64,000 bases of DNA from Odontesthes bonariensis (GCF_027942865.1 NC_134526.1:10076284-10140283), one strand, 5' to 3'. Positions 12,156-27,600 are shown, counted from the stretch's first letter. A program made the numbers and translations. The notes: generated from the letters alone by a model not told the origin.

Positions 12156-14369
12156 GTCAAGTTAAACATAGTGAAACACATTGTGCTAGGAAGTGCATTT
12201 TCTCAATAAAAGCACACAATGATCTTGAAGCATAGCGATTTGGTCCAGATTAGGCCCTATAAACATAAACAAGAAGCACAAAATATCTGTTTTTTCTGTA
12301 AACTATGGAGAAATAAGCTATTTAAACTAAAAACATTTAAAAAAATCTCTGTGTTGCTCAACATTTGTGTGTGGGGCTTCTATTTACCTGTTTTCCAACC
12401 TAAATTGAGCTTTATTTTTAAAGGCATGTCCAGAAGTGTTCACTCATTTTCTTTTTTCAATTGACTCTTTTCAGTTCACACACTGACCCGCTGGTGTAAC
12501 TCCAGCAGCGCCTCAACACCTCATCCATTCAGATCGTCAACACCTGGGGTTGTAACTTACATGACATTGTGATATTGTCACTTTAACTGCGTTTCGATTT
12601 ATGTCACGAGTTTCTATTATTTCTTTCTACAAATAAAAGCTTATATTGACACGTTACTCTTGTTGTTTGTGACTTAACTCTAACTTTAATATCATTCTAC
12701 TTCAGTAACTAACGCATTAGGTTCCCCACAGCAGTGGCTGTTCATGGGGCTGCACTACATACTTAGTTGTGGCAACATATTATCTGACATTGTGTAATGA
12801 AGCATAAGAGATGAAATTGCCTGTCCTCAAAGTAAACATGACTATTTTAACTTTCAAGGTCAATCAAAACCAAAATTATCAGCCAACTTTGGTGTAATTT
12901 AATATGGCAGCTAGTTTACTTAAAGTGGCTTGGTAGCAATAAGGTTCACTTGTATGCGGTTCAGACTGACATATTTGAATACTTTCCCAGACTCCTAAAT
13001 AATTCCTGGAAAAACAATAAACTTGTAACAATGCCAGCCTTGTTCTCACCATCCAAGTAAAACATTTTAATATGCTGAGTTTCCTGGTGCTATGACTTAA
13101 ACATCAGTTTCAGGTCAATTTACTGATTTTAATCTCATGTGACGTACTGAAAGGCAGTTGCCCTGGACTCCTTTATGATGCTAACTAACTGATGTTAAGA
13201 CAAAAACAGGCTGTCAACAGTGAGGTGATGGATACTCCAGGCATTTCTATTCATGAGCAATAGATATGTGTTCGTCTTGATACAAATGATTTGGCACAAG
13301 CAGTGACCATAAAAATAACCCACAGTCAAGAACATGTGGACGACATGACGACAATGAAACACAACACCATCACGTCACTCCCCACCAACAACAGCCATTA
13401 CCACCTCCATCTAAGATGGGGTCAGATTTCAGTCCATTCTGGTCGTTTTCACAGTGGTGTAAAGCTTGTAGAGAATGAATCTTGCCCAAAGAGCATTTAT
13501 ATGGTGTTTGATTCTTGCTAATTTTACTCTTGAGGTCTAAAGGGCAGGATGTAAGCACTATTCAAAGCCCCAAGTGGTATCTGACTGGTGACTGTCCAAG
13601 CCCTGCACCCCATTAAACCAGCCTGCAAAAGCCTCACATAAGGTTTCAGAACATACTGTTGATGTAACTTGTGCTATCAGTGCTGACAGTGTTGATTAAA
13701 GCTTGCCTACATCGGTAAGTGAATAGATGGGTAAACATGGTAATCTTTGTCCAGTAGGTCTTCACGAGGCAAAGGTCTGTGATTTGATAAATAATCTGAG
13801 AGGTTCTGAATTATTTTCTCTTAAACAAAAGATAGATTAGTATGAAAAATAATTTAAATTGCAATTAATTTTTTGCTATCAGATTGTAAACTGAGGAAAA
13901 TAGCCAATTTGTTTGTAGAAATAATAGATTTCTATGTTATAGGGGATTGTGTACCAAACAACTTTTGGCTCAGACTGGCAGAGATTAAAAAAACCTCTAG
14001 ACACAGTTAATTTGTTCTTGTACATATTAATGAAAGAAATGTGGTGCATTAATTAGTAACCTTTAAAGGAAAACTTTGTAACTTGAATGGAAATTATCAT
14101 TATTGTCTTTTTTTATATTTTTGATATGATTCTATTAGTCATTAGTCAATGTAAAATAAATGAATCAATAAATAGAAAATAGATAAAAAGCAGACTGCTG
14201 TGTGCATTAATGGCCGACTGTTCTTTGATGCAGCAGGACTGAAGAAGCCTCCATCTGGACAGACTACTTTGTTTAATCACTAATATGTGGAGGGTTTGCA
14301 GTGTTGTCCAAAATGTTGAGCAGATTTTGCAAGATTCTTCTCAACTCCTGAGGTCCACAGCAGTCCACA
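12156..14369. other. No gene recognised
   Basis: AT-rich sequence with no frame, RNA gene or transposon terminus that I can support. Confidence 0.5.
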
Positions 14370-14690
14370 GAGTGAGCCTCCTTTTTCAGTTTGTTCTACT
14401 TATTTGCATTTTCCACTACAAACTTATTGAAGATATGCAGGCTTGTTGAGCCCAAGCTTCTTCCAGAAATAGGTTCTGCTCAGCTTCTCCTTGTAGATAG
14501 TCCTAGTGTTTCCAGTTCAGCCTGTCGTTCAGGTGGGCACCCAGGTATCTGCATCCCTCTACCATCTACACCTCTTCACCCAGCATAGAAATAGTGTTTG
14601 CTAATGCCTGATCCTCCTAAAATCCACAATCATCTCCTTTGTCTTGTTTACATTCACAAGATGAGGTGCAGCAGCAGGACATCTGTGAAA
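14370..14690 (-). mobile_element. LINE reverse-transcriptase remnant, broken
   Basis: Read on the minus strand, 14657-14613 gives NVNKTKEMIVDFRR. This resembles the conserved segment of non-LTR retrotransposon reverse transcriptases that follows the catalytic YADD block. Further on, YLGAHLNDRLNWKH is followed, after a frameshift, by NTRTIYKEKLSRTYFWKKL. These match in order the usual RT thumb-side motifs of fish LINEs. Stops and frameshifts separate the pieces, so it is a dead fragment. I cannot name the clade. No poly(A) tail or target duplication was identified. Confidence 0.7.
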
Positions 14691-17600
14691 GCACAAGGTT
14701 CTTCTGGCTCTTATATGATTTGTAAAAATCGACTGTGCCTGAATAAGAACAAGCAGTCAGAGCTCGGAGGACTCTCTAACCAGTATCAGTCACTGCCACT
14801 TTTACAATTGCCATGGCTACAAGCTTGGGTGTGTATGACAGCATTATCTGCAGGGAGGGCTTTGGAAGAAGAGCTGGAGCAAGTTTTTTTTTTTTTTTTA
14901 AAGTGCAAAAAGGATGACTTCTGACTCAATTAACTCAATCTCTCGGGCTAACTCTCTTTATTGACCACTGCAGTCCTCTTAGGAAACTCATGAGGTACAA
15001 ATAATTCAGTCTTTGTCCAGACGGTTCCCGTTTGTGGTTCTTCTATGATGGGATGAGTTACCAAAGGCTATCAGGACAAGGGAACTCAAGAATCTCTTGT
15101 AAACTGATTTCTTCTTAGAACACCTTCTTTCCTAAACTACTGATACAGCTAACTTGCATTGACTTTGCACTTACCCGTTCTACTTGTAGATTGCCTTTTA
15201 TTAAAAAAAAAGAAAAATGATGGAAACACTTATGTACACACTGCCTACACCAAGTTTTCTTATTGTCCCGAAGCCTGAATGCTGCTCTTAATTTGCCATT
15301 TTGGCTTTGGATAAAAGTGTTTACTTAATAAGCAACTATAAAAGTCCACTTTTATTTCCAAGATTTAAAAATAGGCCTCCTGGCACAGGGATTTTGTTTC
15401 TGCACATATGATCTGCCTTCTCAATTATACCTAAAATGTCCTATTCTACAATTTCATGGCTGACTTTTACCTGGAAAAGGTAGGTAACACATGGCTATAT
15501 AAATCTAAAAAAGAATGAATCTTTTTTGTTTTTATTTAATGCTTTTGACCTAAGCTATATCCTTTTGTATCTGCATCCATACATACTGTATACTCTTTCC
15601 CCTCCTGGAAGACAAAAGGCCACAAGCCACAAACTGTAGACTACAATCCATAAATCTTGACAGGCCTCTATAGCCTCTCAAACTCCCACTCACACTGTTC
15701 TCAACAGTCTGTCCATGCGTCAACCTGGTTTCCACAGCAACCAAAGTGGCAAACTGTGTCCGTCCAACGTGAACTTTAAAATCCATCCTAAAAAAGAGCC
15801 TCTGATGGATGAGAGCGAGTTGAGCCAATAAAGAGCAAGACAGTAGGAGAGTGGGTGAAGGAACAATGCCACTTCACACAGTTGAACTTCAGTTGAGTGC
15901 AGCCAAAGTGGCAAATATAAAGAAAGAAAAAACACTGAGATGATTTGTTAAATGCTGCTGAGAAGAGACGTAGGGAAGAATCTTAGTGGCTCTATTTAAA
16001 ATCAAGTTTTCGTGCTCTTAAACATTTGAGCTCATGATCAATAAAATCGATCTCTTACGCACTGCATGGCTTTAAGGAGGCTGCAAACTTCTGTGTGGAA
16101 AAAAGTATGTGAAAATGTGCACAATAAAAAGCTTTAAAAAGAGATGATTTTTCATGTTTCAAGTGTCCTTGCTTTCAGTCTCATATATTTCTACCAGTCT
16201 TGTAACATTTCATCACATTGATATTTGAGGGTTTTGCATTAAGGAGGTGCATTAATGTGATTGTTGCATACTTAGCAGCTAAATTGCAATGGCTCTCAGC
16301 TCCCTCAACTATAATGGGAGTCATGTGAGGCCGCTTCAAGTGCCATAATCAATCACAGTTTGGGTTTATTTTTGCTCTGTCTCATCAGTATGGGCACACT
16401 GCCCTGCTAATTATCACCTGCCTTCGGTGTCATTTTAATAATAAGGGTCTTGTGAGATTATAAAAGAGCTAAATATGTTGCCCGGCTATTGAGGTACTAA
16501 TGGCAAAATGCTGGTGCAAATTTGAAAGAAAAAAAATGCTCATTGAAATACTGCAGATAAGAAGATAAAAGGCAAGTATACTTCTCAAGTTGCATCTGAT
16601 CAAAAGAACCTGGACCTTTACCACCCCTGACATGTTTTCTTTTAGGAGATTGTTATTAGGTTGTTATTATTTATTTGGGACTCCCTATTATTCACTCTCA
16701 GGCTCACTCTGCCACTAAAGCTCGTAGTGCTCTCTGTGTCTTGCCAGCTGATCAAAAAAGGCACAAATTTCTGAGTTTGAATGTTGTTTATTTACTATTC
16801 CTGCAATAAAACTTAAAGTTACAGGTCATATGTGCTCTGTTGGGGAATAAACTTAAGATGACTCGGTAAAAATGGAAAAAGAAGATGCAGGGAATAGTTA
16901 ACTCGATTTGTTCAACACTGCAAGCCTCTTTCTAAAGGACACTAATAATCCCAAAAGTACTACGTCCCTATCAGGACAATTCTGGGAGTAAAACATCTCC
17001 CCAGAACTCGGTTCACCCCCTGTTTCCAACTTTGGCCATAGATGGGGGTTGGGGAAGGACCTCCCAAAAGATCCCAGATTGAGGTAAAGTTCCTGCAAAC
17101 GATTTGCACCTAAAGGAATGACTTGACACTGTGTGCAGTCCTACAACTGTTCCCTTCCACACATATTTACCTCTATGAAGATAAATTCATTTTATAATCC
17201 ACACCAGAGAACCTGTCAGACACACTTCTGTCGTCCTTCTAGACTCAGTTCATTTTCAAGACGTCAGCGATGGAACAGATTTATTTGGGACTGACAGTAA
17301 ATTAAGAATCCTCATTAAAGATGGTGAGAGGAAACTGGTTTCTATGATATTAAAACAGTGCAGAATAACATGACCTATGAACATATTTTAAGTAATAATT
17401 GATTAAGATATGTTCAACTAATGTTAGCAATTTATGAGATATTAATGAAAGCCTCATTTGAACTTTTTACAGATTTGATTCATGTTATCACAATAAAGTT
17501 TATCCGTAGTGTCACTCATTACGTGTTTATGTGACATCCCTTATTCCTTATTGGTTTCTACAAAAGAATTGAAAGTTGATTAAAAATGCATTGATAAAAT

Positions 17601-18526
17601 CTTTAAACTGCTTTCAACACTAAGTGTGTTTGAATGCACATATACTTCTTATAAATGGTGGATAAAGGATCTAAAAGGCTCGGGTAACATTGTCTTTAAT
17701 GTTCAGTTTTTTCGGTTAAAAAATCTGTCTTAGTCTAAACTTATTACCAACTTTTTTATCAGCTGTTGATAAGTTAATTTGTTATAAACCAAATTGTCAA
17801 ATGTACTTTTTCTTGAATGACAGTAGCCGAAATCCCTCGATTGAATGTTTAAAGATTAATCACAACGTACATTGATTGGATTTTGATGCACACAGTGAAA
17901 TGTCCTTATCACAGGGTGGTATCATTTTTGATTGAATTTATTAAGTTAAATTTTAGTGTTTTGATCATGTTTTATTCACCTGGAATATGACAAATCAAAG
18001 TCAGTTTAATAATGTGGTGTTTAATGACAAACTCAGCCAACTGCAGTCTGTTGCCATAACCTCTAGCTGCAGCCATATGCTAACAGCAACCATATCCAAA
18101 CTGTCTTCTGTGATTTACAACTTAGCAATTAACCTCTGGCGCTGCTGGTGACTTTCATAGTATTTTTCCCCACAAGAGAGACACAGCACCGGTGAGAGAA
18201 CAAAGCCTCCCAGCTCTCACTCCACCACCACACTCTATCAGATTGTTATTCCACTGGGAGGACGCTGATGCAAAAGCTATACATATTAATAAGTAGAAAA
18301 TACCTCTTCCCACATTTTTTACACAGAGCAGTCTGCCTCTCAGTTGAACTATTTTCAGTATACGAAGTGGCTAACCCCCTGGCACACCTTGTGTGTGCAT
18401 ACCTATGTGCACCATCTAAGAAATAGTTTATTGTTGAAAGTCTAATGAGGATAACAATTTAAATGCGGCTAAAGAAAATGTCATATGCAGAGAACCTGCA
18501 TGAAAATGCAGAAAAGCTTTTTTCCA
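14691..18526. other. No gene; possible conserved non-coding block at 16240-16500
   Basis: Contains a T run at 14885-14899. No coding exon is visible. The stretch 16240-16500 has even base composition, no simple repeats and homeodomain-like TAATTA/ATCAATCA cores, the look of conserved vertebrate non-coding DNA. That is an impression, not an alignment. Confidence 0.35.
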
Positions 18527-18580
18527 TGTATAAATCTATATATCTATACATATGTATGTATAGATATATAGATTTATACA
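18527..18580. repeat. Perfect AT-rich palindrome, 26-bp arms
   Basis: The arm at 18527-18552 (beginning TGTATAAATCTATATATC) is the exact reverse complement of 18555-18580, leaving a 2-base loop. It can extrude as a cruciform or hairpin. Confidence 0.95.
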
Positions 18581-18603
18581 TTTTACAGATATATACATAT
18601 ACT

Positions 18604-18622
18604 GTATATATATATATATATG
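18604..18622. repeat. (TA)n microsatellite
   Basis: Short run of alternating T and A just right of the palindrome. Confidence 0.85.
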
Positions 18623-21600
18623 TACACCGATAAATAATGGCCAACCGGGTTGTTTGACATGTACAGAAGATCCATCCTCACGTTTTGTTTAGCACTGAGA
18701 GAAGAGAAGAGTAATTCAGACATCTGACACTTACTCTGGAACAGTACACCACCAAAAGCTGTTCTTTGTGTCCTTCTGTAGGTATATCAAAAGCAGACTA
18801 TAGTGAGCTTCGACAACATATTTAAATAATACAAAAAAAATGTTTAATTTTGCCATTTAAAAACAACAAAAAAGAAATTAGGTCTAAAAAGACTGAAATG
18901 GATTAGAACATCTTCAAGCAAGATGTTTTTTTTTTGGAAACACACCAAGAGTGTAATAATAAAATGTATAAAGGCTTGACCCGTGAAAACTTATTATCCA
19001 ATCCTTACCTGTAATTGGTCTTGTCCCTTTCAGATACATGAAACATTCATAGCTCATGAATCTGCACCTTCACAAAATCACAGAGGCAGAGTCATTTGAG
19101 AGAAAATTCATGGATAGATTGAACAGTCCACATTAGGGTCTTTGCCTTTTTTTCTTTATGGTGACATTGTTATTCTATCAAAGGAAAAGAATGAGTGCAA
19201 TAAAGTCAAATAATTTTCTAGGACTCATGTGTCTGCAAAAGTAATTTGTAGGAAATGAGGTTCCTGATGATAATGAAGAGTCTATTAGCTTCATCTTCTG
19301 ATATTATCAAACCTCCTTTGGCTACACAGTCACATGGAAATCATTTTGTATGACACGTTCTATTGAATCTTCTGAAATGTTGTGCTACTGTACGCAGGGG
19401 CTTTGCCTCCTTTTCTCATCTTCGCATGGGTTGAGCTTTGGGTCTCCTTTAAAAATACATGGAGGTCAGGTGAAGTGGAAACTCTAAAATACCTGGATGT
19501 TTTTCTTTACAGTAATCCTGTGATGAAAAAGCAACCTCGCCATGCTGTTTTCTTATCTATAATGATGATGTTGGCCTGCTGGTTGTCTCATTCAAATCCA
19601 AACAGCAATGGTAATGTTCTCGATGTGCCATAATCTTTGGCTCTGCCTGAAAACAAACTTAATGGATTGCTGTGAAATGTGGTTTTCTTAAAGCTATAAA
19701 TATGTTTTTTCTATTGAACGGCGTAACCAAAAAAAAAACGTCTGACACATCCTTTGTTTTAGTCTTTGTCAAGTAAAAATGTATCGGTGGCCAAGCTCCT
19801 CCTACAACTATACAGAAAGATTTTTTATACAAATTTGAAAATGCATAACTTTAGAATCATCTCGTCTGTTTAGAGTCATGAAATAATAAAAAAAAACTTT
19901 TCATATTCATATAGTTTTATATATGTAGCAAAATGCATTGAAATGATTTTATGTTGAGTCCACAACTAAAAATCGGACATGTTTGTTGACGTATTCTTTT
20001 TCCCTTCTCTTTGCCATTGTTACTTGATTACATTCAGTTGTTTACTTACACAATGAGGAAGAGAAGACTTTATTATGAACATTATCATGTTGTGTTCTTT
20101 TGATGACTAAAGTATTCATTTGATCTGACACGCAGAGCCATTACGATTTATGCAGGTAAAATTTCGCTGCTATGTCACATCAATAGATAGGTTTAAAGAT
20201 TTGATTTATGTGATTGCAGCATTAAACGGTTCAAGATGTGAAAGATGTTCCTAGAAATTTAAATATGCTGCTTCCTGAACTTTGTTTTGTTAGCCTTTTT
20301 TTTTAGCATTAAACACCATTAGCCCCTTTATTTTCTGACTGTTTATCTATGCTTTCTCCTCTTTGACCTCCAAATACTTTTTGTCTACTTTTGTTAATCT
20401 TTATTTCCCTCTCACTTCCCCTTTTCCCAAACTCACTTTCTGGTCATTTTAACTCTCCCGTGCAATCATGTTCCCCCCTTTCTGCCCCACCTCTTGCTCT
20501 GCCTCTCGCTTTCCATCTCCACCTCCCATTTCTTAAATCATTCCGTTTTCCGCTGAAGGTTACTCTTGCCTGCAGGGCTATGAAAATGTCAGAGAGGCGC
20601 ACTCCATTTTCAGCTACGTAAATAGCCATTTCCCGCCAGAGCAAACCCACTTTCCTGTGTCTGACCTGCCGCGTTACACATTACACATCACATGTCCCAG
20701 GTTCCACCACCGTCTCTAATGCTTGAACATGACTACAGTGGGGGAAATGAGCATGACTGCATGCTGCCAATGTCTTTGGCATTAATTTGCCTCTTGCTTT
20801 ACATTCAAACAATATAGATACACGGGAAAGGCTTAGCCATTAGCAGTTGGATCCATATGGGTTTTGAGCATTGACAATTCCACCAAAACACCACCATAAT
20901 GTCTGAAAAAAAACAATCAAAATATGTTTGGAGGCTAGATTTTCAGCTTTTATTCAGTAGTTTTTCATGAGATAACTAAATGAATATACTTTTAAATATC
21001 TAAATACTTTGATCAAAATTCTTTGCTGTCAAAGTCTAGAATCCACAGGCATCAGATAATTCAAAGTTTCCTACTTTGAGATACAGCCACCTGCAGTTGC
21101 TGCTTCTAAACGTACATTTCTGGCTTCAGTTTTCTTTTCAGTAAATGAAAAGCCGGCTCCCTTAGGTTGAGATGATTTGGGTCACTATCCATCACAAAGC
21201 ACAGTCTAATCAGTTGGTAGGATTTGAATGAAACTCAGACATGCAGCGCTTTGCAGTTCAGAATTCATCCACATCATCAATAAAAATGGTGATCCAGTGT
21301 TATAGCCTGTTATAGGGCCACTCATCCAGCACATGAGAACATATTGTGTTGGTGATGTTGTGTCACATAGGTCAACCAAAGGCATTAAAATTCCAGTCCC
21401 ATCTAAAATAGTTTATTTTTTTTGTTAGGTTTATAATTTGTGTTTTCTGTCTTTACTATGTTACGTTTAGGCAACAAGACTATGTGCTCGGAGTTAAGAA
21501 AAAATCTTTAACCTCAGTGTTATCTGTCAAAAGATTGCTGTTTGGTAAACTGGCAGACTTTTTTTTCTTCTGTCTAATCTGGTCTCTCTGTTTTAGAGCA

Positions 21601-24600
21601 TAAACAGTGATTAGTTTCACGAGGTAAAACCTCTGAAAGCATCTCTTTATTGTAGACTTTGACTAGAAAGGTTTTAAATTCTCAGTAGAATTCTGATATC
21701 TTCCAATCAAGTTAAGATGTATTTTGATGTCTTCTGGTGCTGCTGAGCATAGCACTGCATTTCTTCTTTTTAAAAGTGTTAATTTGCCCACTCCACTTCC
21801 TTCTATGTAGCTTATTGTTAGCTTTGAAGTTAGCTGTAATGTTATATCCTCTTATGTAAGTCGCTTTTGATAAAACCATCTGCCAAATGCATAAACATAA
21901 ACATAACAACATAAAGGTACTGCCTGAGAAGCTCCTAAATTCAACACCTGACAGCAAAATGGCATCATCTGATGAAGAAACTGTTCTTTAACCAAATGTT
22001 ATTTTGCTTTCAAGCCTTTGAAAACTGAGAGACAGTGTCAAGAATAGGGTGAACGTAAATCCCAAGCAATTGATAAATATTTTTTGGTTAGAAATCCTTT
22101 CATTTAAATCACTGAATGTCAAAATCTTTGAAGCAAATAGAAAAATAATTTGCTCCCATTATTATATTGTTTAGCCTACTCTCTAACAATGCCCATACAC
22201 CCCTGATCAAACACTTGCTTTCAGGAGTAATATTTTAACAGGACCCAAACCATATTTCTTCCACTTGACAAAATGCTAATGAAATATATGAGAAGAAAAG
22301 CACTGTGACTTTTAAAGTCTGCTTTCCCGTACTGAACACAGTTTTTTCATCAAGTCCCAAAAATAGGCCTGGCATATTCTAATATATTCAAAAAAGTGCC
22401 ATAGCACATTTATAAAAAAGTATGCTAATTCCTCTTTCCAGAGCTAACAAATAGGAGAAATGGACTTGTTAACCTTACCAAAAACCACTTTATAGTACCC
22501 AGTTTAAACAGCCTCTAGCAGTATATGCTGCTGTGATTTATCAGAATAAGAGAGAAAAAGTACAGGAAACTGCATGTTGAATGAAAGCACTTAGGCCTAT
22601 AATGTTGAGGAGTTTGACAGAAAGAAAGATTCTCACACCTCTTTAAGGCACAGAGATTTGCAAATCAATTTTGGGTCGCATTAAAATTTAACTCTTAACT
22701 CTCAAGGTACAAATGCTCTTAAGGCTGAACGAGTGTTTTCTTTTTCAATTCTCTAAAGGTTTGGCACTTTCTCTAAATTAGAATAGAGCCTTGAATGCAG
22801 TGGTGAGGGGATGCATTTGGCTTGAAATAATGTAGCACAAATATTAAAGCTGGATGTTAGCCATGAGTCTTTTTAATGAAATAATAAAATCACTTATTTG
22901 ATCTTGTGTTTTTTAAAACAAATCTTCCTGCGCCTCTTTCCACTTAACGTCCTCTCCCTGTGAGGATAAGTTCCCCCAGGTCATGCAGGGCTTGTTCATT
23001 TCCTTGTGCTGTGTCCTCGAAAACCCTGATGGGCCGCACGTCACTTCTCCCCTTCGCTAACACTTTCCCAATCTTTCCTTTCAATTTCCTGCAGCTCTGC
23101 AAGACAATGGAGTACCACATCAAAGGCCTGGATCAGGGCATTGATAGCTCACATCAGCAGAAAAGGGAAGAGAAATTATTCACACACAATTCTCATCCAA
23201 CAGCATTTGGACAACTCATTATCTTACAATGGACTTCTGACAGAGGATCCATTTTCTCAGAGGTTTCCTTTCGAGAAAGTCAAAGGAGGCTTTTAGACAG
23301 CATGTTCTGTTTTTCACAGAGCTGCCTCCAAAAATGTAGTCATCTCACAATTTCTAACCAAGAATTGTGAAACTACTGTGTTCTTGACATGTGGACAAAT
23401 GTAATTGCTAAACATTTTCTGGTAAGACATACAAGACATAATGGGTCACAGGTGTGTTCACAAGGAGCTCTAAATACAGGCTGAGGAGGGAGGCAAGATT
23501 TTAAAAAAGGTAAACTTTTATTCAAAACTAAACTGAAGGGGCTGCAATTGCAGGAAGTCCAGAACACAGAGAATCTAAAACGTAATGCAGAGAGTGCCAA
23601 GGAAAAACTGAGCCTGGCATGAGGAGTGTCACCAAACAGACAAAATGACAAAAATCTGACAAAGGAAAAACCTGGTGGAAACTGAGGGAAACAATATCAC
23701 TTCAGGGAAGTAATATAGGACCAGGTGTGTGCAGAAAGCAGAAAGGGGGAAAAAAAGGATCACACCCTGGAATACAACAAGAAAAAGAAACTAAAAAGCC
23801 AAGAACCATAAAATCGAGACAAGCTTAAATGATGCAAATGCAGAACCTTTAGAATAGAAAACATGGAAATGAGAACAGGATGACAGAAAACCAAAAATAT
23901 AACAAAATCCACAGACAATGATATATTAAGGCCACAGGCTAAGCCATATTTCTTTTTTTTTTACTGAATTTGAAAGCAGGATTACATGTCCATGTGTACA
24001 CGAATATGGTACGACAGTGTAGAAATAACAGGGAAATTATGCACATAAAAACATAATTGCACAGTCTAGATATAAAATTACTTCTGGATCTATTCAGGCT
24101 AATTTACCTTGGTTTACTCAGTGTTGTTCTTCTCTTAACAATGGATATATTGAGTCAGCGCTGTCAGTCTGACGACGCCCTCCTGCTGCGACTCAAAATT
24201 ACTTTCAAACAGCTTGATCGAATTAATTGGCTTGACTGTTGGACAGAGGAGGATGGATAGACCATTAGCTATTGAAAGGGAAAAGATTGACAAGTGCGTT
24301 GTTTCTCTGGAATAATTGAGAAGGAGGACAGCGGCTGGAGGGAGAGTGAAGGGAACACAAAGAAAGCAGTCTACGGTTGAGCATTAAAGAATAGACTTTG
24401 CAAAAATGAGTCTGCTTTGTTTCCTTTCTTTTGGCAGGAGTCAGATGTTTTGCTGTGCTCCATCTTGTGAAGCATGCTTCTCTTTTCTCCCAAGATTCAA
24501 AACCTATCATTTAGACATTTGTGGATAGACACAAGAAATGCAGTTTTACCAAAGACAGGAATAGACATTCTGAGGGATGGAGGGGGAAAAAAGGGGGTGT

Positions 24601-27600
24601 GGTGGCAGCATGAAAAGTATTCAGCATGAAAACATACATTTTTCTGGTTATATCATGCTTATGAATAGTGCGTGATTATTTTGATGAGGACAGTCAAAGC
24701 CAATAAAAACTGTGCAGACAACACTAAGTGATTTGGCGATGCTGCCAGATCTACTTCTGCAGTTTCCTGTGATATGCTGTGATAAACCAAAGGAATTCAA
24801 AAAAGTAAACCTAGAGAGCTTAAGGTGAAGTGGAACCACTGTGATGCCAAGCTAGCATATAGCCACTTATGCTTAAGGTTGCATTGAGGTCAGGGCTCTG
24901 GCAAAGGTAGAGCTCATTCTAATTGAAGCTGTCAAAACTCGGTACCAGCTAATGTAGTGCCTCCATTAGGTAAAGCTGCAGCCCATGACATGCAGCTCTC
25001 TGAGCATGATCGATGGCTCTGTTTACTATTTCGCCATTGTTGCTGTTGTTCTTTTTGTCATTGGTAGTGATGCTATTAATGACTGAGGCTAAACTTCTTA
25101 AGACTTTTTACAAATATTCTTTTTTTCCACGATCTGAAGTGCTGAAATTTACCATATAAAGATACGTGAAGCTCTTTGTTTCAATCCCATGTCCCTCTGT
25201 ATCTATCTCTCTCGTACAAAGTACATCAGCCCCCCCTTCCTTAATGAAAACGCACAGAAACAAGATGCAGCTATGGAAGGAATGTTCACGACTGTCGCCA
25301 ACTGGGTTTAGCAACTTTTAGACCTCTTTTGGGAACCCGTCGTCATTTTTTTTTTGCAAAAAAAGCACTTCCTGAACAAACAGTAATTACTTTCTGTGGA
25401 AGCACAGAGGCAGATCTCCCATCACTGCATTACCGATAAAAATACACATTTAATTGTGGCGACTAATTAACCGCAGTCTGTTCAGTAAATGGCAGAGTGA
25501 GCAAGGAGTACACACCAGCTGACAGACCATTCTCTGGCAACATAGATAAAAATGAATGAAAATATTAATAAGCAAAGAGTATGTTGTAAGATATCATCCG
25601 CTTCCTCGCCACCTAATTTCATAAAGCCACAAGTATAATCTCCTTCGGAAACGCTGACCTGTCATTTCTAAATGATGACTTAAAGTCCCCATGAGATTTG
25701 TTTCATGAGTTGGTTAAAAAATATTATTTTTGGCTGATTGTTCACATTTTCCACCAGAAGATTTAAAAAAGACAATTTTGTAAAAGGGTCCGAAATAAGT
25801 ACTTGATGAGTCTATATCACATTCAACATACTCACCCCACTTTAAACTATTGCAAAGATGTAGTTTGCTTTTTACAAACAAAGCATGTGCCATTTGTTTG
25901 TTACTAAAACAGTCTAAAATGAGACTGACAAATAAATTCAGATATGTCCCTGTTACAATCTATGGAATTTTCTTTGAACATTTTCTTTTTTTCTTTGAAC
26001 TATTTCCATTTCCATCCTGCATATATTGACGTTGTTGACTTAACCCTCTGCTGCTGCTCTTTAACAGTAACTCTAATTATATTTGACCGTTCAGTTACAG
26101 TAAGCCTCACTGTAAATGAGAGCAACTTATCCAAAACAAAATGAATATAAAAACCCTTCGGAGGTTTGCAGAAGCATCCTCTTTCCTTTCACCGTCTTAA
26201 ATGGGGCAGAGAGATCAATACCTCACTGTGCCAGATCCGCATAAATCTGTAGAAATCTTTTTATGCTAGATGAGCCCTGTGTTTACCGTGGCTATGCTGG
26301 TACACAGAAAGAATGGTTTGATGAGGCCGCCTCTTGATTGGAACTGTGCTTATCAGCCAGCTGTGTTTTAGTGTTGTGTTGCTGCTGTCTCATTCTGGTC
26401 ACAGCAGATTTATAAGACTCTGTCCTGAGTCGTGGCAAGGTTATAGATGATGAATGGCTTTACTTTCATACAGCAGTTTTCCTCCTCTGGGACAAATGCT
26501 GGTGTTCCTTCACTTAAATTCAAGTTCCCACTTTACCACACTCTGAATGTGTTCATAGAATTCATTTTGCCTAATATACCTCCCTCTTTCACAATATGTA
26601 ATTGTTTGAAACATGTGACTGCTCTTGTTTAAAAATGTCTTTTTTTTTTTCATTTTTAAAGTTGGTACATTTAACAACAGAGCTTGGTTATGTGAGCCTT
26701 GACTGTTTCATACTGAAGATGTTTTTTTATGGCATAATCAATACCTTAGCAACGACCTCGGGGACTGCATGTTTTATTGAAATGATTTTTCAGTTTCCTT
26801 TTTGTGTTTCCAACTGTTTCTGCCCATGAGAGCTCCCTGATCCATGCTGTGAGAAAAGCAACAAACTGTCAAAAACACACCGCAGTATACACTATACAAC
26901 TTCATGCATTTAGAATTTATCAACAATAAACCGTGCAACCTAGAAACGGTGATCTGCCTTTTACTAGCAATTATTTAAATGCACATTATCTGATAATTAT
27001 TTTTTCTAATTAACCATAACAGAAAATAATGAATCACAGCAAGTCTTCAAGTCAAGGTAAAGTCAATTTGCTTTAGCTGTTAAACTATCAACTTCAAAAG
27101 TATTTTCCAACACAGAAGATAGAGAAGAAAATACTGACATTTCTTTCTTTTTTCATACACTAGACTCTTGCTGTTGTTTTCCACATATGATGTGGTCAAA
27201 ATGACAGACACTCAACTTAATTTATTGAGTCCAAACAGCCCATATTTTAGCAAAATACATTCATATTTGAATTGCATTCGAACAGAGCCACATCATTCTC
27301 AAGGGATCAAAATAGAGGGAAAATAAAAAACTGTGTGCTGTCATCTGAGTTCACAATTCAAAATAATCCTCACCAGCCTGTATAAGACTCAGCGTGGATT
27401 AATAACAGGGATTATTGTGACACAGACGGCAATCTTGAGCAGAGATGGAGGAGGGAAGACAGAACAATACATTTAGTTTGGTCCAAATGCGCCACCAGAC
27501 CGACACACACATACTGTATGCACATGGCACATGAGAGCTCACACATTTCAACTGAAGAGTTAATATTTGTGCAGCAGACATGTTTTGACGTGTTATGACC

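Noticed and set aside
22960-23370. 136-codon plus-strand frame in the gene desert
   Set aside because: No domain, no splice or poly(A) context and no codon-like composition. A frame of this length is expected by chance in a window of this size.
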